Source: Sphingobacterium wenxiniae (GTDB lineage Bacteria > Bacteroidota > Bacteroidia > Sphingobacteriales > Sphingobacteriaceae). Taken from it: DNA of 64,000 nt. This document shows positions 9,147-18,984 of this stretch, in pieces. Positions within the stretch are counted from its first letter, which is position 1. Each line of letters starts with the position of its first letter. Position numbers and translations under genes: made by a program. The notes beneath the pieces are model-generated. The model saw nothing but the letters and a program-made list of their open reading frames with translations, was not told the origin of the DNA and ran no database searches. Location of the stretch: positions 211,945-275,944 of the forward strand of contig NZ_FOZZ01000006.1 of NCBI RefSeq assembly GCF_900116225.1. The letters run 5' to 3'.

Positions 9147-9178
9147 ACTGTTAAACATTCTCATTTTAATTTAGTTTC

Positions 9179-11137
9179 ATGAGCGAAGAAAAGAAGAACA
9201 ATTCCACGTATTCAGCCGATAATATTCAGGTTTTAGAAGGGTTAGAGGCGGTACGTAAGAGACCTTCCATGTATATTGGGGATACGGGTGTCAAAGGTTT
9301 GCACCACTTGGTATATGAGGTGGTTGACAACTCGATAGATGAGGCGGTCGCAGGCTATTGTACGGATATCCAAGTGACTATTCATGAAGATAATTCTATA
9401 TCTGTAAAGGATAATGGGCGTGGTATCCCAACAGGAATAAACAAGAAAGAAAATAAATCGGCTCTGGAGTTGGTTATGACCGTTCTACATGCCGGAGGTA
9501 AATTTGATAAAGATACGTACAAGGTTTCCGGCGGTCTGCACGGGGTAGGGGTATCCTGTGTGAATGCACTCTCTACGCTCCTTTCGGCAGTTGTGCATCG
9601 TGAAGGCAAGATATTCCAACAGGAATATGAGAAAGGTAAACCATTGTATGAGGTAAAAGAAATCGGTGTCAGTGATGTTACCGGGACGATTGTAACTTTC
9701 CATCCGGATCCCGAAATCTTTACCATGACAACGGTTTATAACTACGACACCTTGGCAAACCGCTTGCGTGAGCTTGCGTTTTTGAACAAAGGTGTACGTC
9801 TGGTATTGACCGATGAACGTGAGAAAGACGATAATGGTAACCTTAAAACTGACGAATTCTACTCAGAAGACGGTCTGCAAGGATTTGTAAAGTTCTTGGA
9901 TGGCACGCGTCAATCGCTTATTCCTACACCGATCTATGTAGAAGGGGTAAAGCAGGGCGTTCCTGTAGAATTGGCTTTGCAGTATAACGATACGTATGCG
10001 GAGAATGTGCACTCCTACGTCAATAATATCAATACCATTGAAGGTGGTACCCACGTGGCGGGATTTCGTCGCGGATTGACTCGGACGTTGAAAGCGTATG
10101 CGGACAAGTCTGGTTTATTGAAAAATCTGAAAGTAGATATTACGGGTGACGACTTCCGTGAGGGCTTGACTGCGGTAATTTCTGTGAAAGTTGCTGAACC
10201 ACAGTTTGAGGGTCAGACCAAGACCAAATTGGGTAACAATGAGGTAATGGGAGCTGTCGATGTTGCGGTAGGAGAGATCTTAGGCGTCTATCTGGAAGAG
10301 AATCCGCGCGAGGCCAAAGCTATCGTGCAGAAAGTGATTATCGCTGCGCAAGCGCGTGCAGCAGCGCGAAAAGCACGTGAGCTGGTACAGCGTAAAACCG
10401 TGATGGGCGGCTCTGGACTTCCGGGTAAATTAGCAGATTGTTCGGATAATGATCCAAAAACATGTGAGATTTTCTTTGTCGAGGGAGATTCTGCGGGTGG
10501 TACAGCCAAGCAAGGTCGTGACCGTCGCTTCCAAGCAATTATGCCGTTAAGAGGTAAGATCCTTAACGTGGAGAAAGCCATGGAGCACAAGATATACGAA
10601 AACGAAGAGATCAAGAATATGTTCACGGCTCTTGGTGTGAGCGTGGGTACGGCAGAGGATTCTAAAGCACTTAACTTAGACAAACTGCGTTACCACAAAA
10701 TCATCATCATGACGGATGCCGATGTGGATGGTTCGCACATTGCTACCTTAATTTTGACCTTCTATTTCCGCTATATGAAAGAGTTGATCGAAAGAGGGTA
10801 TGTGTATATCGCCACTCCACCTCTTTATATGGTGAAAAAGGGTAAAGAATTTGAATATGCTTGGAATGAAGACCAGCGTATAGCTGCCATTCAGCGTCTG
10901 AAAGGGGCTGGTAGAGAGGATTCAGTACACGTACAGCGCTATAAAGGTTTGGGTGAGATGAACGCGGAACAATTGTGGCATACGACAATGGATCCTGATC
11001 AACGTACCTTACGCCAGGTAACCATCGAAAATGCTGCGGAATGTGACCGTATTTTCTCGATGTTGATGGGTGATGAGGTTGCTCCTCGTCGTGAATTCAT
11101 CGAGCGTAATGCAAAATATGCGAAGATTGACGTGTAA
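9179..11137 (+). CDS. gyrB: DNA gyrase subunit B
   Basis: ATPase subunit of the type II topoisomerase that introduces negative supercoils. The GHKL ATPase domain (about 20-230) includes YEVVDNSIDEAVAGY with the catalytic Glu. The Toprim domain has EGDSAGGTAKQGRDRRFQA (about 440) and the metal-binding DADVDGSHI (about 515). The C-terminal QRYKGLGEMN segment is present. The length of 652 residues is that of short GyrB forms without the extra Toprim insert. It converges on the alpha-2-macroglobulin-like gene through a shared terminator. Confidence 0.97.
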   Translation: MSEEKKNNSTYSADNIQVLEGLEAVRKRPSMYIGDTGVKGLHHLVYEVVDNSIDEAVAGYCTDIQVTIHEDNSISVKDNGRGIPTGINKKENKSALELVMTVLHAGGKFDKDTYKVSGGLHGVGVSCVNALSTLLSAVVHREGKIFQQEYEKGKPLYEVKEIGVSDVTGTIVTFHPDPEIFTMTTVYNYDTLANRLRELAFLNKGVRLVLTDEREKDDNGNLKTDEFYSEDGLQGFVKFLDGTRQSLIPTPIYVEGVKQGVPVELALQYNDTYAENVHSYVNNINTIEGGTHVAGFRRGLTRTLKAYADKSGLLKNLKVDITGDDFREGLTAVISVKVAEPQFEGQTKTKLGNNEVMGAVDVAVGEILGVYLEENPREAKAIVQKVIIAAQARAAARKARELVQRKTVMGGSGLPGKLADCSDNDPKTCEIFFVEGDSAGGTAKQGRDRRFQAIMPLRGKILNVEKAMEHKIYENEEIKNMFTALGVSVGTAEDSKALNLDKLRYHKIIIMTDADVDGSHIATLILTFYFRYMKELIERGYVYIATPPLYMVKKGKEFEYAWNEDQRIAAIQRLKGAGREDSVHVQRYKGLGEMNAEQLWHTTMDPDQRTLRQVTIENAAECDRIFSMLMGDEVAPRREFIERNAKYAKIDV

Positions 11138-11158
11138 ATGTTATTCTCAATATTATAT

Positions 11159-11196
11159 AAAAAGCTCCCAATCAATTTGATTGGGAGCTTTTTTAT
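11159..11196. terminator. Bidirectional terminator between gyrB and the A2M-like gene
   Basis: AAAGCTCCCAATC (11161-11173) pairs with GATTGGGAGCTTT (11179-11191). There is a T run on the plus strand and an A run on the left, so it can work in both directions. Confidence 0.85.
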
Positions 11197-11208
11197 TATA
11201 GTAAGATA

Positions 11209-14200
11209 TTATTCCTCAATTTTTATACTGATGTTTCCAGAACGGGCATTGACTGTAGGGTTGTACATACCTATTATCTGGGCGATTCCGCTACTGAATG
11301 AACCACTATTATTCGTTTTTACTTCATACTCATACAGATGACGACCTGGGGGTAGGAAATCGAAGAAATAATTAGTGGATGCATCATTTATAGTAAAATA
11401 ATACCCTTTCCAAAACTGATAACCTGATGACTGATAAACTGGTTCGAAACCTGCGGCTCTGTCGTCTCGTAGATGAACATAGTGCAGAGGTTCATTGTTA
11501 ACCACCATTAATTGTACCTTTATCTTATCGCCTGTCTTGAACGATGTGCTTTCAATCCATTCCGCTCCTTTCTGAACGAATACCTTTTTAGAGATAGAAA
11601 GCTCTTTTTGCGTTGATCGGACATCTTTCAGTGACACAAAGTATTGATGATAAATACCACCATATATTTTTCGGTTATTATTGTTTATGATATTGATCGC
11701 TTTATCTGTCCTCAGTTCTGCTGAGGTTAATACTTTACTGACTTGTCCCAAGACCTTATCATCGGTTATTACAGGTTTATTATCTATGGCTATGCTGACG
11801 TTATTATCCAATGTGAAGTCCAGAGGATTATTCGTTAGCAACAGCGCATAAATGGCATCGACTGTGTTCCAGGTGGTTTTCCAGTGTTCGTTTTGTTTGC
11901 TATAGTAGACCCATTGGGCAATGTAATCCAGTTTGGTTGAATCAAGTTGTTTGTAGGCTTCGATCATATAGCTCTGCATGCTCATACTATTATAATATCG
12001 TGCATTGCTTTCCCAATACATTCCCCGCTCTTGATCGTATATGGCTTCTTGCAAAATTCTGTTTTTAACTTCTACGCTCGCAATGCAATAGTCATATTGC
12101 ATGTTGACCAACCAAGCTTTGGCAGCGAATCCTGCCGGTTGATCTGCTGTATAGGACGAAGTTAGATCGATATGCTTGCGTAGGTGCTCGATTTTTTCAG
12201 TAGATAAAGGCTGTTCGTTCCACAAGGAGCGTGCATAAAGATAGTCCAATGCTATCTGCGTAGAGGCATGTGTTCCATATACTGTGGTATCTTGATCTAA
12301 GAAATGGATTAATTGTCTCCCTATATTGCGGATGTCGTCTGTTATTAACGCTTCATCGAGTTTACCTACTTTCCCAAATATTTCCAGAAGACGTATGGAT
12401 ATATTTGTGTCTGATTTCCCGCCTGAGAACCAACTGAAAGCACCATTCTCCAATTGTGCTTTTTGAAGTTTCTGTTCTAATGTGTATATCTCCGAACGGA
12501 AATTGGTTTTAAATAACCGAGCTAAAGATTTTACCTTGTCTTTATCGTTTTGAATTTGCTTCACCCATGGCATTTCTGCTATAACCAATTCACTAAGCGT
12601 GCTGTTTTCCTCCAGTTTGGTCGTTGCTTTGTCCGGATTGATTCGGTCAAAATAATTGTGTATTGAAGGATAATGTGATTGTATGTATTGGAGCATTTTT
12701 AACGCATACCATTTGCTTGCAATCTGTTCGTTGCACTCATAAGGATAATTTTTCAGGTAATCCAATGCGGAGATAATTTCCAGTATTGGATTGCTCTGTA
12801 TCTGAATTTTGGCTTGCAGATTGTCTTTTGCGGCAGCAGGAATAGTAAATGTATCTGATTGATCAGATTCTAATACGATTTTCCTACTGTCGGTAATCAG
12901 AATACGGTTAGGCAATATAGCCAGTTCATGTACTTCGCCGTCGGAGAACTCTTCGGTCGCCCCAACCACTTTAATCTGTACAATAGGGTAGTCTTTGGGT
13001 ATTTGCAATTTCCATGATACCATGGTGTTCCCCTTGGCCTCGACGGAGAAATCACGTAATTCCGTGTCGTTAAAAAATGCAGCAGAAATTACTTCGTTAT
13101 TTTCTGGATTTATAATTTCAAGCTTGGCTGTTCCTGTTTGGATAACCGTGCTAAGGTTTTGGATTTGTGACTTAATGACAATTTCATCCCCTTCCCGTAA
13201 AAACCGAGGTAGGTTTGGTCGAACCATCAGCTGTTTTTGTGTTTGAGTAAAGAAAGAAGAGGTCCCTGCTTTCAGATCTTCTGTATGGGCGAACAGCATC
13301 AATTTCCATCGCGTTAAGGCTTCTGGACTTTCGAATGTAAAGCGGATATTTCCTTCCGCATCTGTGTGGAGATCGGGCAAAAAGAAAGCTGTTTCCTGCA
13401 AATTGCTACGTGTTTGAGCCTGTGCAAGTTGGTTCACTTTGTGTCCCTCTTTCGTAATAATGAGGATAGCACCATTCGCGGCATCTGCTCCATATATCGC
13501 CACAGCTTCTTCGCTTTGTAGAACAGAGATGGTATGAATGTCATCTGAGCTTAATGTGTTTTGCTTAAAATCAACGATGATGTTTCCATCAATGATGTAA
13601 AGAGGCTGTTGCTCACTATTTGTTGAAACAGCTCCTCGGACTGCGACACCCGATGTATTGCTTTCTAACCGATCTGTAAAATCGCCATCGTATCCCACAA
13701 CGACAACTTCATCTAAAGTCCCTTCTCCACCAATAAACATGAGGTTAGTTTCTCCTAATCCATAATTTCTGAAGGTGGGAGGACTTGGAGGACGCATGGA
13801 AATCTGTCTGTCCCAATTGTTGGAGAATAGGTTATGAGCTGGTATATAATGATTGTAGTTGTACATTGACCATCCGCTTCGTATTTGATGCCAATATGAG
13901 TTGCGTGACAAAGGAAAAACACTTGGAAAAGTATGTTCTCTGAATTGATCCAGCGCTGTATCGTACATAGAGGCTAATACCTCGATATTATCGGTTTTGT
14001 TCTCTTTGTTTTTGATGGTAAAGCTCCATGTTTCTTTTTGACCGGGGGTGATTTTATCCCGAAATGTATTTGTTTGGATAGCAAGGGATTTATCGGTTCG
14101 TATTATCGGGATATTTTTGCGTCTGGTTACCATCTTATTCTCTTGCATCATCATGATTTCGAACCAGGTGTTGTGCTGGAAATCTTCTTCTGATATGGAT

Positions 14201-17082
14201 TGGGTATATGAGGTGTGTCCACCTTTAAAAGGAAGAAATACAACTGGACTTTTGGTGTCCCCTTTTACTTTCCAAAGATATATGCCTCCCGCTTGCTCAA
14301 AGTCGGTTTTGAAGTCCATTGTAACTTTATCTCCGATCGCATAGGTGGATCTGTCCAACTGGACCGTCAGAAACTCTTTGTCCGTTGTTTTCTGGCTGTT
14401 TTCTATAAATAGCTGTATTGTCCGACTTGCTTTGATGGTGTCGCTTCCTTGGATACTATGGGCTTCTATGAGATATGAACCATAAGTATAGTGTTTGCTG
14501 TCAATACGAACGGTGTCTATACCTGTACTTTCAAAAGCGAAGGTGCCGACCAAGGTTTTCGGTCTTTCCGTCATGATGTCCTGCTTGTCAAAGTCGTGGG
14601 GGAAATAAGTCTGATAATCGGCAGTATCCAAGATATGGTATTCGCTTTTGAAGTCGAAAGCTTTGCGGTCGCTTTGAATGATGGTGGGACTATCGTATTT
14701 GTAAACGTGGAGGATGCCTTTGGCTGATAAAGGAAATCCATTTGGATTGGTAGTTTTGACGATTATATTTTCCCATTTTTCTGCGGCGATTGGACTTGGT
14801 GTAATAATCGCTATGTCCAAAGGTTGGTCTGCGTAGTTATAGCTCCCGTATCCTTGTTGAATTTCTCCAGTTTCATTGATTGCTTCTGCGTAAAATTGTA
14901 GGGAGATCTCCTTTTGGCTATGAAAGATTGGATCCGTCAGTGGAATGTTGAACGTGAATTTGCCGTTAAGATCGGTGGTTGTTATGCTGTCTACATAGTC
15001 GATTTGTTTATAGTGTTCCTCATCATAAAATGAAACTTTGTACTTCACAGAGGTATGGGATAGACTGGCTCCTGATAAGGTCTCTACAGTTCCAGTAAAT
15101 CTGGCCGTGTCTTGCTTGGTGTAGGTATTCTTATTCTCGTTAAAGCTCACCTTAAAGGTTGGGCGTTTGTATTCTTCGACAGAATAATATTTTTCAGCCA
15201 ATAGACGATTGTTTTGGTGGATCTCTAGATGAAATGAACCGTTTAGTGTCTTTTGAGGGATTTGAAAACGCCCATCAACTGATCCAAAAGCATTGGTTAC
15301 GAGGTTCAGTGTGTCTATGGGTTGATCGTTAGCATCTTTATGTACTATTTTTACAGATTGGTTTGGTATTACCTTGCCTTTTAATGCATCATCAATATAA
15401 AGGATAGCTTTAAAGAAGACTTCTTGTCCGGGACGATAAATAGCTCTATCGATAAGAAGCAATGCATCATTCTGCGGTGTTTTAGTCTCTTGTTCGCGTA
15501 TGTGATTGGGTATATTGTTTAGATAATCCAATGGAATAAATTGGTCTTCGGAAGGGATAAACAGCAGCTGGTCTTCCAGCTCATATCGGTTTTTATGATA
15601 ATCTGCTAGGTAATTGAATACACCATTTTTGTCTGTTTTTAGCGTACTTATCTGTGTAGGTTTGTCTTTTTCAAAATAGTAAAGACTTATGTTTTCGTTG
15701 GCATAGGGCAGACCTGTTTTACGATTGACAAGTAGCGTAGTATAGAGATAATCGGTTGTGTGGTTCCCTTCTGCTTCAATGACTGGAGAAACAAAGATAT
15801 TGCTTACTATAAAATCTATCTGCGATACATCGTATTCTTGTCCGTTATCAAGAAAATCAGGATTGTTGGCAATGAGCACTTTATAATTTCCGTAAGGCAA
15901 AGGGTTGATTTTATAATTGGTAATATGCGAATTATAGTCGTCAAAGGACTTTAGATATACTGTTTCTTCATAGGATAAAGGCGCATTTATGTTTACTCGA
16001 TGGCTTAGACTGTCGTATTGGGTTTTATACTCTTTGTAGCTTTGGGGTGTATTCGTAATGTTGTAAACCCGAATAAATACTTTGTCTGTGTTTCGCGCGT
16101 GCAGTTTGACGGGCGTGTATTTGTTGGGCAAAGCAAAGTTCGATATTTCCATCGTAGCGGAGGCTTGGGTCAATTCATCGTACAACTTCTTCACATCGTC
16201 CGCCCACGGGGAGGTAGGGTAGTCTTGAAGTGCTTTGTTTAGGTATTGTATTGCTTTCCGGTTGTCGTCGTGTATTTTCCAGGCATTGGCCAAGAGCAAG
16301 AGTATGTGGGCATTGTAATCACTCTGATGGTCATTCAACAGCTTTTCGATCTGCGTTTCCTGTCTGTGGATTTCCCAAAGATTAGTATGGGTATAGGGAT
16401 AGAATAGGAGATAGGCGTAGGCATTTGTATATCCCTGTGTCTTGTTTATTTGCTGCAGGGAATTGAATAGTAATGTCCCATTTTTGTTTATTTCTTTCGC
16501 AGACCCATAACTATTCAAAAAATCATTGTACGCATACACCAGTAGATGATATACAGTGGGAGCCAAACTTTGGTTTTGTTGGTGGCTTAATAAGGTATGC
16601 CATTTTTCGATCGGTTGCTTTAGCAATAAGTCTGGATCATTTAATGAACTGTTGAAAATTGAATCGACAAATGATTTTCGGCGGTTTTCTTCCCATGATA
16701 AGAAGTGACCTGTGTTCTCTACTCTGGTCTGGAATATGTTTCTGGACAGAAATTGAGCGTATAGGTTGTTTAAAATATTTTTTTCTATCTTATTTGCAAT
16801 GGACAGTTGTTCTTCAAAATGTCTTTGAACCCGATAAAATGCCGAATCTGTAGTCATATTTACGGTTAAGGCATGGTGTTCTGCTAAGATGGCTCTAATC
16901 CATTCGGGGCTATTTCCAGTAGCTTTTGCATCCCTTTTTATTGCGGAGAGTATCGGTTGTGTCTGTGCATAGTTTTTTATCTGGATCAAACGCTCTACTT
17001 CTTTCCATTGTGCCTCAAAGGATTGAGCAAGACCCAATAGGGGGAGTATGCTGATAATTACCGATATAAAAAGAGATTTCAT
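11209..17082 (-). CDS. Alpha-2-macroglobulin-like protein with TonB-plug-like insert
   Basis: A 1957-residue secreted giant. A signal peptide (MKSLFISVIISILPLLGLAQ) is followed by a helical region, then macroglobulin domains with the MG2 signature YRPGQEVFFKAI at about 546. The A2M segment ALTRWKLMLFAHTEDL is at about 1255. The thioester-type motif PYECNEQ (Cys about 1449) precedes the helical thioester domain. Bacterial A2Ms are thought to trap proteases attacking the periplasm. Between MG and A2M parts (about 1118-1216) lies LDEVVVVGYDGDF followed by a plug-like stretch (LYIIDGN, IHTISVLQSEEAVAIYGADA, GAILIITKEG), as in SusC-type receptors, but no beta barrel follows. The Cys-Asn-Glu-Gln form suggests the thioester could still form. 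Penicillin-binding protein 1C, the usual partner, is not nearby. Confidence 0.85.
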   Translation of the reverse strand: MKSLFISVIISILPLLGLAQSFEAQWKEVERLIQIKNYAQTQPILSAIKRDAKATGNSPEWIRAILAEHHALTVNMTTDSAFYRVQRHFEEQLSIANKIEKNILNNLYAQFLSRNIFQTRVENTGHFLSWEENRRKSFVDSIFNSSLNDPDLLLKQPIEKWHTLLSHQQNQSLAPTVYHLLVYAYNDFLNSYGSAKEINKNGTLLFNSLQQINKTQGYTNAYAYLLFYPYTHTNLWEIHRQETQIEKLLNDHQSDYNAHILLLLANAWKIHDDNRKAIQYLNKALQDYPTSPWADDVKKLYDELTQASATMEISNFALPNKYTPVKLHARNTDKVFIRVYNITNTPQSYKEYKTQYDSLSHRVNINAPLSYEETVYLKSFDDYNSHITNYKINPLPYGNYKVLIANNPDFLDNGQEYDVSQIDFIVSNIFVSPVIEAEGNHTTDYLYTTLLVNRKTGLPYANENISLYYFEKDKPTQISTLKTDKNGVFNYLADYHKNRYELEDQLLFIPSEDQFIPLDYLNNIPNHIREQETKTPQNDALLLIDRAIYRPGQEVFFKAILYIDDALKGKVIPNQSVKIVHKDANDQPIDTLNLVTNAFGSVDGRFQIPQKTLNGSFHLEIHQNNRLLAEKYYSVEEYKRPTFKVSFNENKNTYTKQDTARFTGTVETLSGASLSHTSVKYKVSFYDEEHYKQIDYVDSITTTDLNGKFTFNIPLTDPIFHSQKEISLQFYAEAINETGEIQQGYGSYNYADQPLDIAIITPSPIAAEKWENIIVKTTNPNGFPLSAKGILHVYKYDSPTIIQSDRKAFDFKSEYHILDTADYQTYFPHDFDKQDIMTERPKTLVGTFAFESTGIDTVRIDSKHYTYGSYLIEAHSIQGSDTIKASRTIQLFIENSQKTTDKEFLTVQLDRSTYAIGDKVTMDFKTDFEQAGGIYLWKVKGDTKSPVVFLPFKGGHTSYTQSISEEDFQHNTWFEIMMMQENKMVTRRKNIPIIRTDKSLAIQTNTFRDKITPGQKETWSFTIKNKENKTDNIEVLASMYDTALDQFREHTFPSVFPLSRNSYWHQIRSGWSMYNYNHYIPAHNLFSNNWDRQISMRPPSPPTFRNYGLGETNLMFIGGEGTLDEVVVVGYDGDFTDRLESNTSGVAVRGAVSTNSEQQPLYIIDGNIIVDFKQNTLSSDDIHTISVLQSEEAVAIYGADAANGAILIITKEGHKVNQLAQAQTRSNLQETAFFLPDLHTDAEGNIRFTFESPEALTRWKLMLFAHTEDLKAGTSSFFTQTQKQLMVRPNLPRFLREGDEIVIKSQIQNLSTVIQTGTAKLEIINPENNEVISAAFFNDTELRDFSVEAKGNTMVSWKLQIPKDYPIVQIKVVGATEEFSDGEVHELAILPNRILITDSRKIVLESDQSDTFTIPAAAKDNLQAKIQIQSNPILEIISALDYLKNYPYECNEQIASKWYALKMLQYIQSHYPSIHNYFDRINPDKATTKLEENSTLSELVIAEMPWVKQIQNDKDKVKSLARLFKTNFRSEIYTLEQKLQKAQLENGAFSWFSGGKSDTNISIRLLEIFGKVGKLDEALITDDIRNIGRQLIHFLDQDTTVYGTHASTQIALDYLYARSLWNEQPLSTEKIEHLRKHIDLTSSYTADQPAGFAAKAWLVNMQYDYCIASVEVKNRILQEAIYDQERGMYWESNARYYNSMSMQSYMIEAYKQLDSTKLDYIAQWVYYSKQNEHWKTTWNTVDAIYALLLTNNPLDFTLDNNVSIAIDNKPVITDDKVLGQVSKVLTSAELRTDKAINIINNNNRKIYGGIYHQYFVSLKDVRSTQKELSISKKVFVQKGAEWIESTSFKTGDKIKVQLMVVNNEPLHYVHLRDDRAAGFEPVYQSSGYQFWKGYYFTINDASTNYFFDFLPPGRHLYEYEVKTNNSGSFSSGIAQIIGMYNPTVNARSGNISIKIEE

Positions 17083-17391
17083 GCTGCCTGTAGGTTTAAA
17101 ACTATCCTAATTTAAGCAATTTTTAAATACATTAATTCGTTTTTGTTATTGTAAGCGTTGTGCTTTTTTGGAATATCATCATATTATGTGAAAAGTAGTG
17201 TTTGCGCATACTGTTATACTTTTATTATTTGCGATCTTTTTAGATTAGGAACTAAATCTATATCAGTTTAGAGCCGTCCTGAATGTTTCGGGACGGCTCC
17301 TGCAAAAAAAAGTAATACGATTTAACATGCCATGAAATATGGCATTAAGAAAGGCAAAAGGATAAAATTCTTATACCTGAAAGGTAAGAAC
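17083..17391. other. Gene-free stretch with a GC-rich hairpin
   Basis: 309 bases without a credible gene. A 13-pair stem (17271-17283 with 17287-17299, one G-U pair, 3-base loop) carries GAGCCGTCC/GGACGGCTC. It has no adjacent T run in the direction of the minus-strand transcript, so it is not a canonical terminator. A second short hairpin (ATGCCAT/ATGGCAT) lies near 17335-17345. Confidence 0.55.
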
Positions 17392-17931
17392 CTAAAACTT
17401 AAACGTAATGCCGACATTCAGTACAGATACACCATAGCCTAACTCTGCATATCCTCCTATATTTTGACTGAAGAACCAGCGGCCACCTAAGAACCCAGAG
17501 AATCCAACTCCGCTACCGTAGGTGTTCGACATGTTCACATCACTGCCATCAGAGCTGTATTTTACTATATTGTAACCTAACATTGCGCCTCCGTATACAT
17601 CTAAATTAGGTACAGATGTAAAACCATTATAGTGATAAGCTCCGCGGACACCGGCAATGATATAGTTCCACTTTGCTGTATATCCCGCATCGGTATATTT
17701 ATATCCTGTATTTCCAATGTAGCCTCCCATGCTGATGACGCCAGGACCACCGACTTCCCATAAGCCATGATCCAATGAGGCACTGATGGCCGGGCGTGCT
17801 TTCCCGAGTCCCCCTAAAGCTGTTCCTAGACCTATACCAACGTTTGCTGTGGTCGTTCCTTTCTGAAAGGGTTGCGCGTGAGCAGCTACAGCGATAAAAA
17901 TCGCGACGAGAATAAAGATTGATTTTTTCAT
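17392..17931 (-). CDS. Small outer-membrane beta-barrel protein
   Basis: A 179-residue protein with a signal peptide (cleavage after AAHA, about residue 19) and an all-beta pattern of alternating residues rich in Gly, Tyr and Asn. It ends in VLNVGITFKF, the terminal aromatic that marks outer-membrane barrels for assembly. The size fits an 8-strand OmpX/OmpW-like barrel. It follows the first YD-like lipoprotein gene by 36 bases on the same strand, so the two are probably co-transcribed. The function is unknown; a porin or adhesin-like role would be a guess. Confidence 0.75.
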   Translation of the reverse strand: MKKSIFILVAIFIAVAAHAQPFQKGTTTANVGIGLGTALGGLGKARPAISASLDHGLWEVGGPGVISMGGYIGNTGYKYTDAGYTAKWNYIIAGVRGAYHYNGFTSVPNLDVYGGAMLGYNIVKYSSDGSDVNMSNTYGSGVGFSGFLGGRWFFSQNIGGYAELGYGVSVLNVGITFKF

Positions 17932-17967
17932 TTTCTTGTGTATTTAAATATGTTTATGATGTATTCT

Positions 17968-18771
17968 TTAGTTTGCTTGTTCGTAGGTGTATGTACGGGT
18001 TTCTATTAGGGTATTGGAAGTTTTATCATACACCTCTGCCTTAATAGGATAGCCTGCACTATTATAGGTGAACTCCCAATGTTGGGTTATTGCCGTGCTG
18101 CCGCCTATTCCCGATGTAGTCTGGGAATACGAACGGGCATTGTTCACTGAGCTTAACTTCCAGTTCCAAGGGTAGCCTGTATAGCGGTAAGGTTTGTCGT
18201 CATAGTCACCCAGGGTCTGGGTGCTGGTCATTGAATTGTTTGCTGCGGTTATCTGCCAGATGAGCGGATTGCCTTTGTCATCAAATGTATAGGTAGAGGT
18301 TATCACATGTTCACCATCCTTGTTAAACGATTTTTCTGTAATCGATTTGCTCGAATAGCTGTAGGTAATATGCGTCATGAGCTCTCCTTTTTCATCTTTA
18401 AGAGCTCCTGTTGCGGGCTTATTCCCGTTGCCGTAAGTATATTCTTCAGACATCACAAGCTGACCATTGGATTTTCGTTCGATTTTCGTCAGCTTCTCTC
18501 CATTGTAGGTGAAATTTTCGACAGTTATGTTTCCCTCTCTGTCATGTACATGGCGTACAACAACCTGATTGCGGTTATTATACTCAAATTTTAATTCTGT
18601 TTTACCATTATTCTTTTCTTCGATAAGCAGTAGTTTTTCACCCGGCTTTACTCCTGCATAACAAGGGCTTTCTTCATCGTCGGGATTGCAGTTGTCTTCA
18701 TCCTTAGAACAGGACGTAATTGCAATGGCTATAAATAGTAGCCAGATTGTTTTTTGGATTATTGTTTTCAT
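17968..18771 (-). CDS. Secreted lipoprotein A (paralogue of the 19.5-20.3 kb gene)
   Basis: A lipoprotein of about 267 residues. The start at 18771 (MKTIIQKTIW) was chosen because it gives a clean signal peptide with lipobox ITSC; ATG at 18783 would add four residues. After the Cys come SKDEDN and the motif DDEESPCYAG, shared with its paralogue. The body is a series of YD/RHS-like beta repeats (FEYNNRNQVV, YTFDDKGNPL, FTYNSAGYPIKAEVYD). Surface or periplasmic exposure is likely. Function is unknown. The gene has its own promoter module, nearly the same as that of the VWA operon. Confidence 0.7.
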   Translation of the reverse strand: MKTIIQKTIWLLFIAIAITSCSKDEDNCNPDDEESPCYAGVKPGEKLLLIEEKNNGKTELKFEYNNRNQVVVRHVHDREGNITVENFTYNGEKLTKIERKSNGQLVMSEEYTYGNGNKPATGALKDEKGELMTHITYSYSSKSITEKSFNKDGEHVITSTYTFDDKGNPLIWQITAANNSMTSTQTLGDYDDKPYRYTGYPWNWKLSSVNNARSYSQTTSGIGGSTAITQHWEFTYNSAGYPIKAEVYDKTSNTLIETRTYTYEQAN

Positions 18772-18783
18772 CTTGTTTATCAT

Positions 18784-18984
18784 TTAGTTTTATAACTCGT
18801 GTTCTTCATGAGAGATGTTATTCATCCACTGTAAGAGCAAAGTTACACGGGATACCGTGCGTGGCTTACCCCCCAAAAGGGGGGATTTGTTCTCACCCTG
18901 CCCCTCTCCAAAGGAAAGGGAGTTCGTTTACTACCTATATAACTATAAAGCAATCCTTATACGAGGTGATTATACACCACAGAT
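18784..18984 (-). promoter_or_regulatory. Promoter region of lipoprotein A with C6-TTTT-G6 palindrome
   Basis: On the minus strand, CCCCCCTTTTGGGGGG (18868-18884 region) is followed 28 bases later by the -7 element TAACTTTG (reverse of 18838-18845) and then GCTCTTAC. The same order recurs upstream of the VWA gene. A CCCCTCTCC/GGAAAGGG-type imperfect repeat (about 18900-18921) also lies here. No gene is seen in the interval. Confidence 0.55.

Noticed and set aside
11947..16853. Numerous 60-100 codon plus-strand frames inside the A2M-like gene
   Set aside because: Shadow frames of a long, well-supported minus-strand gene.
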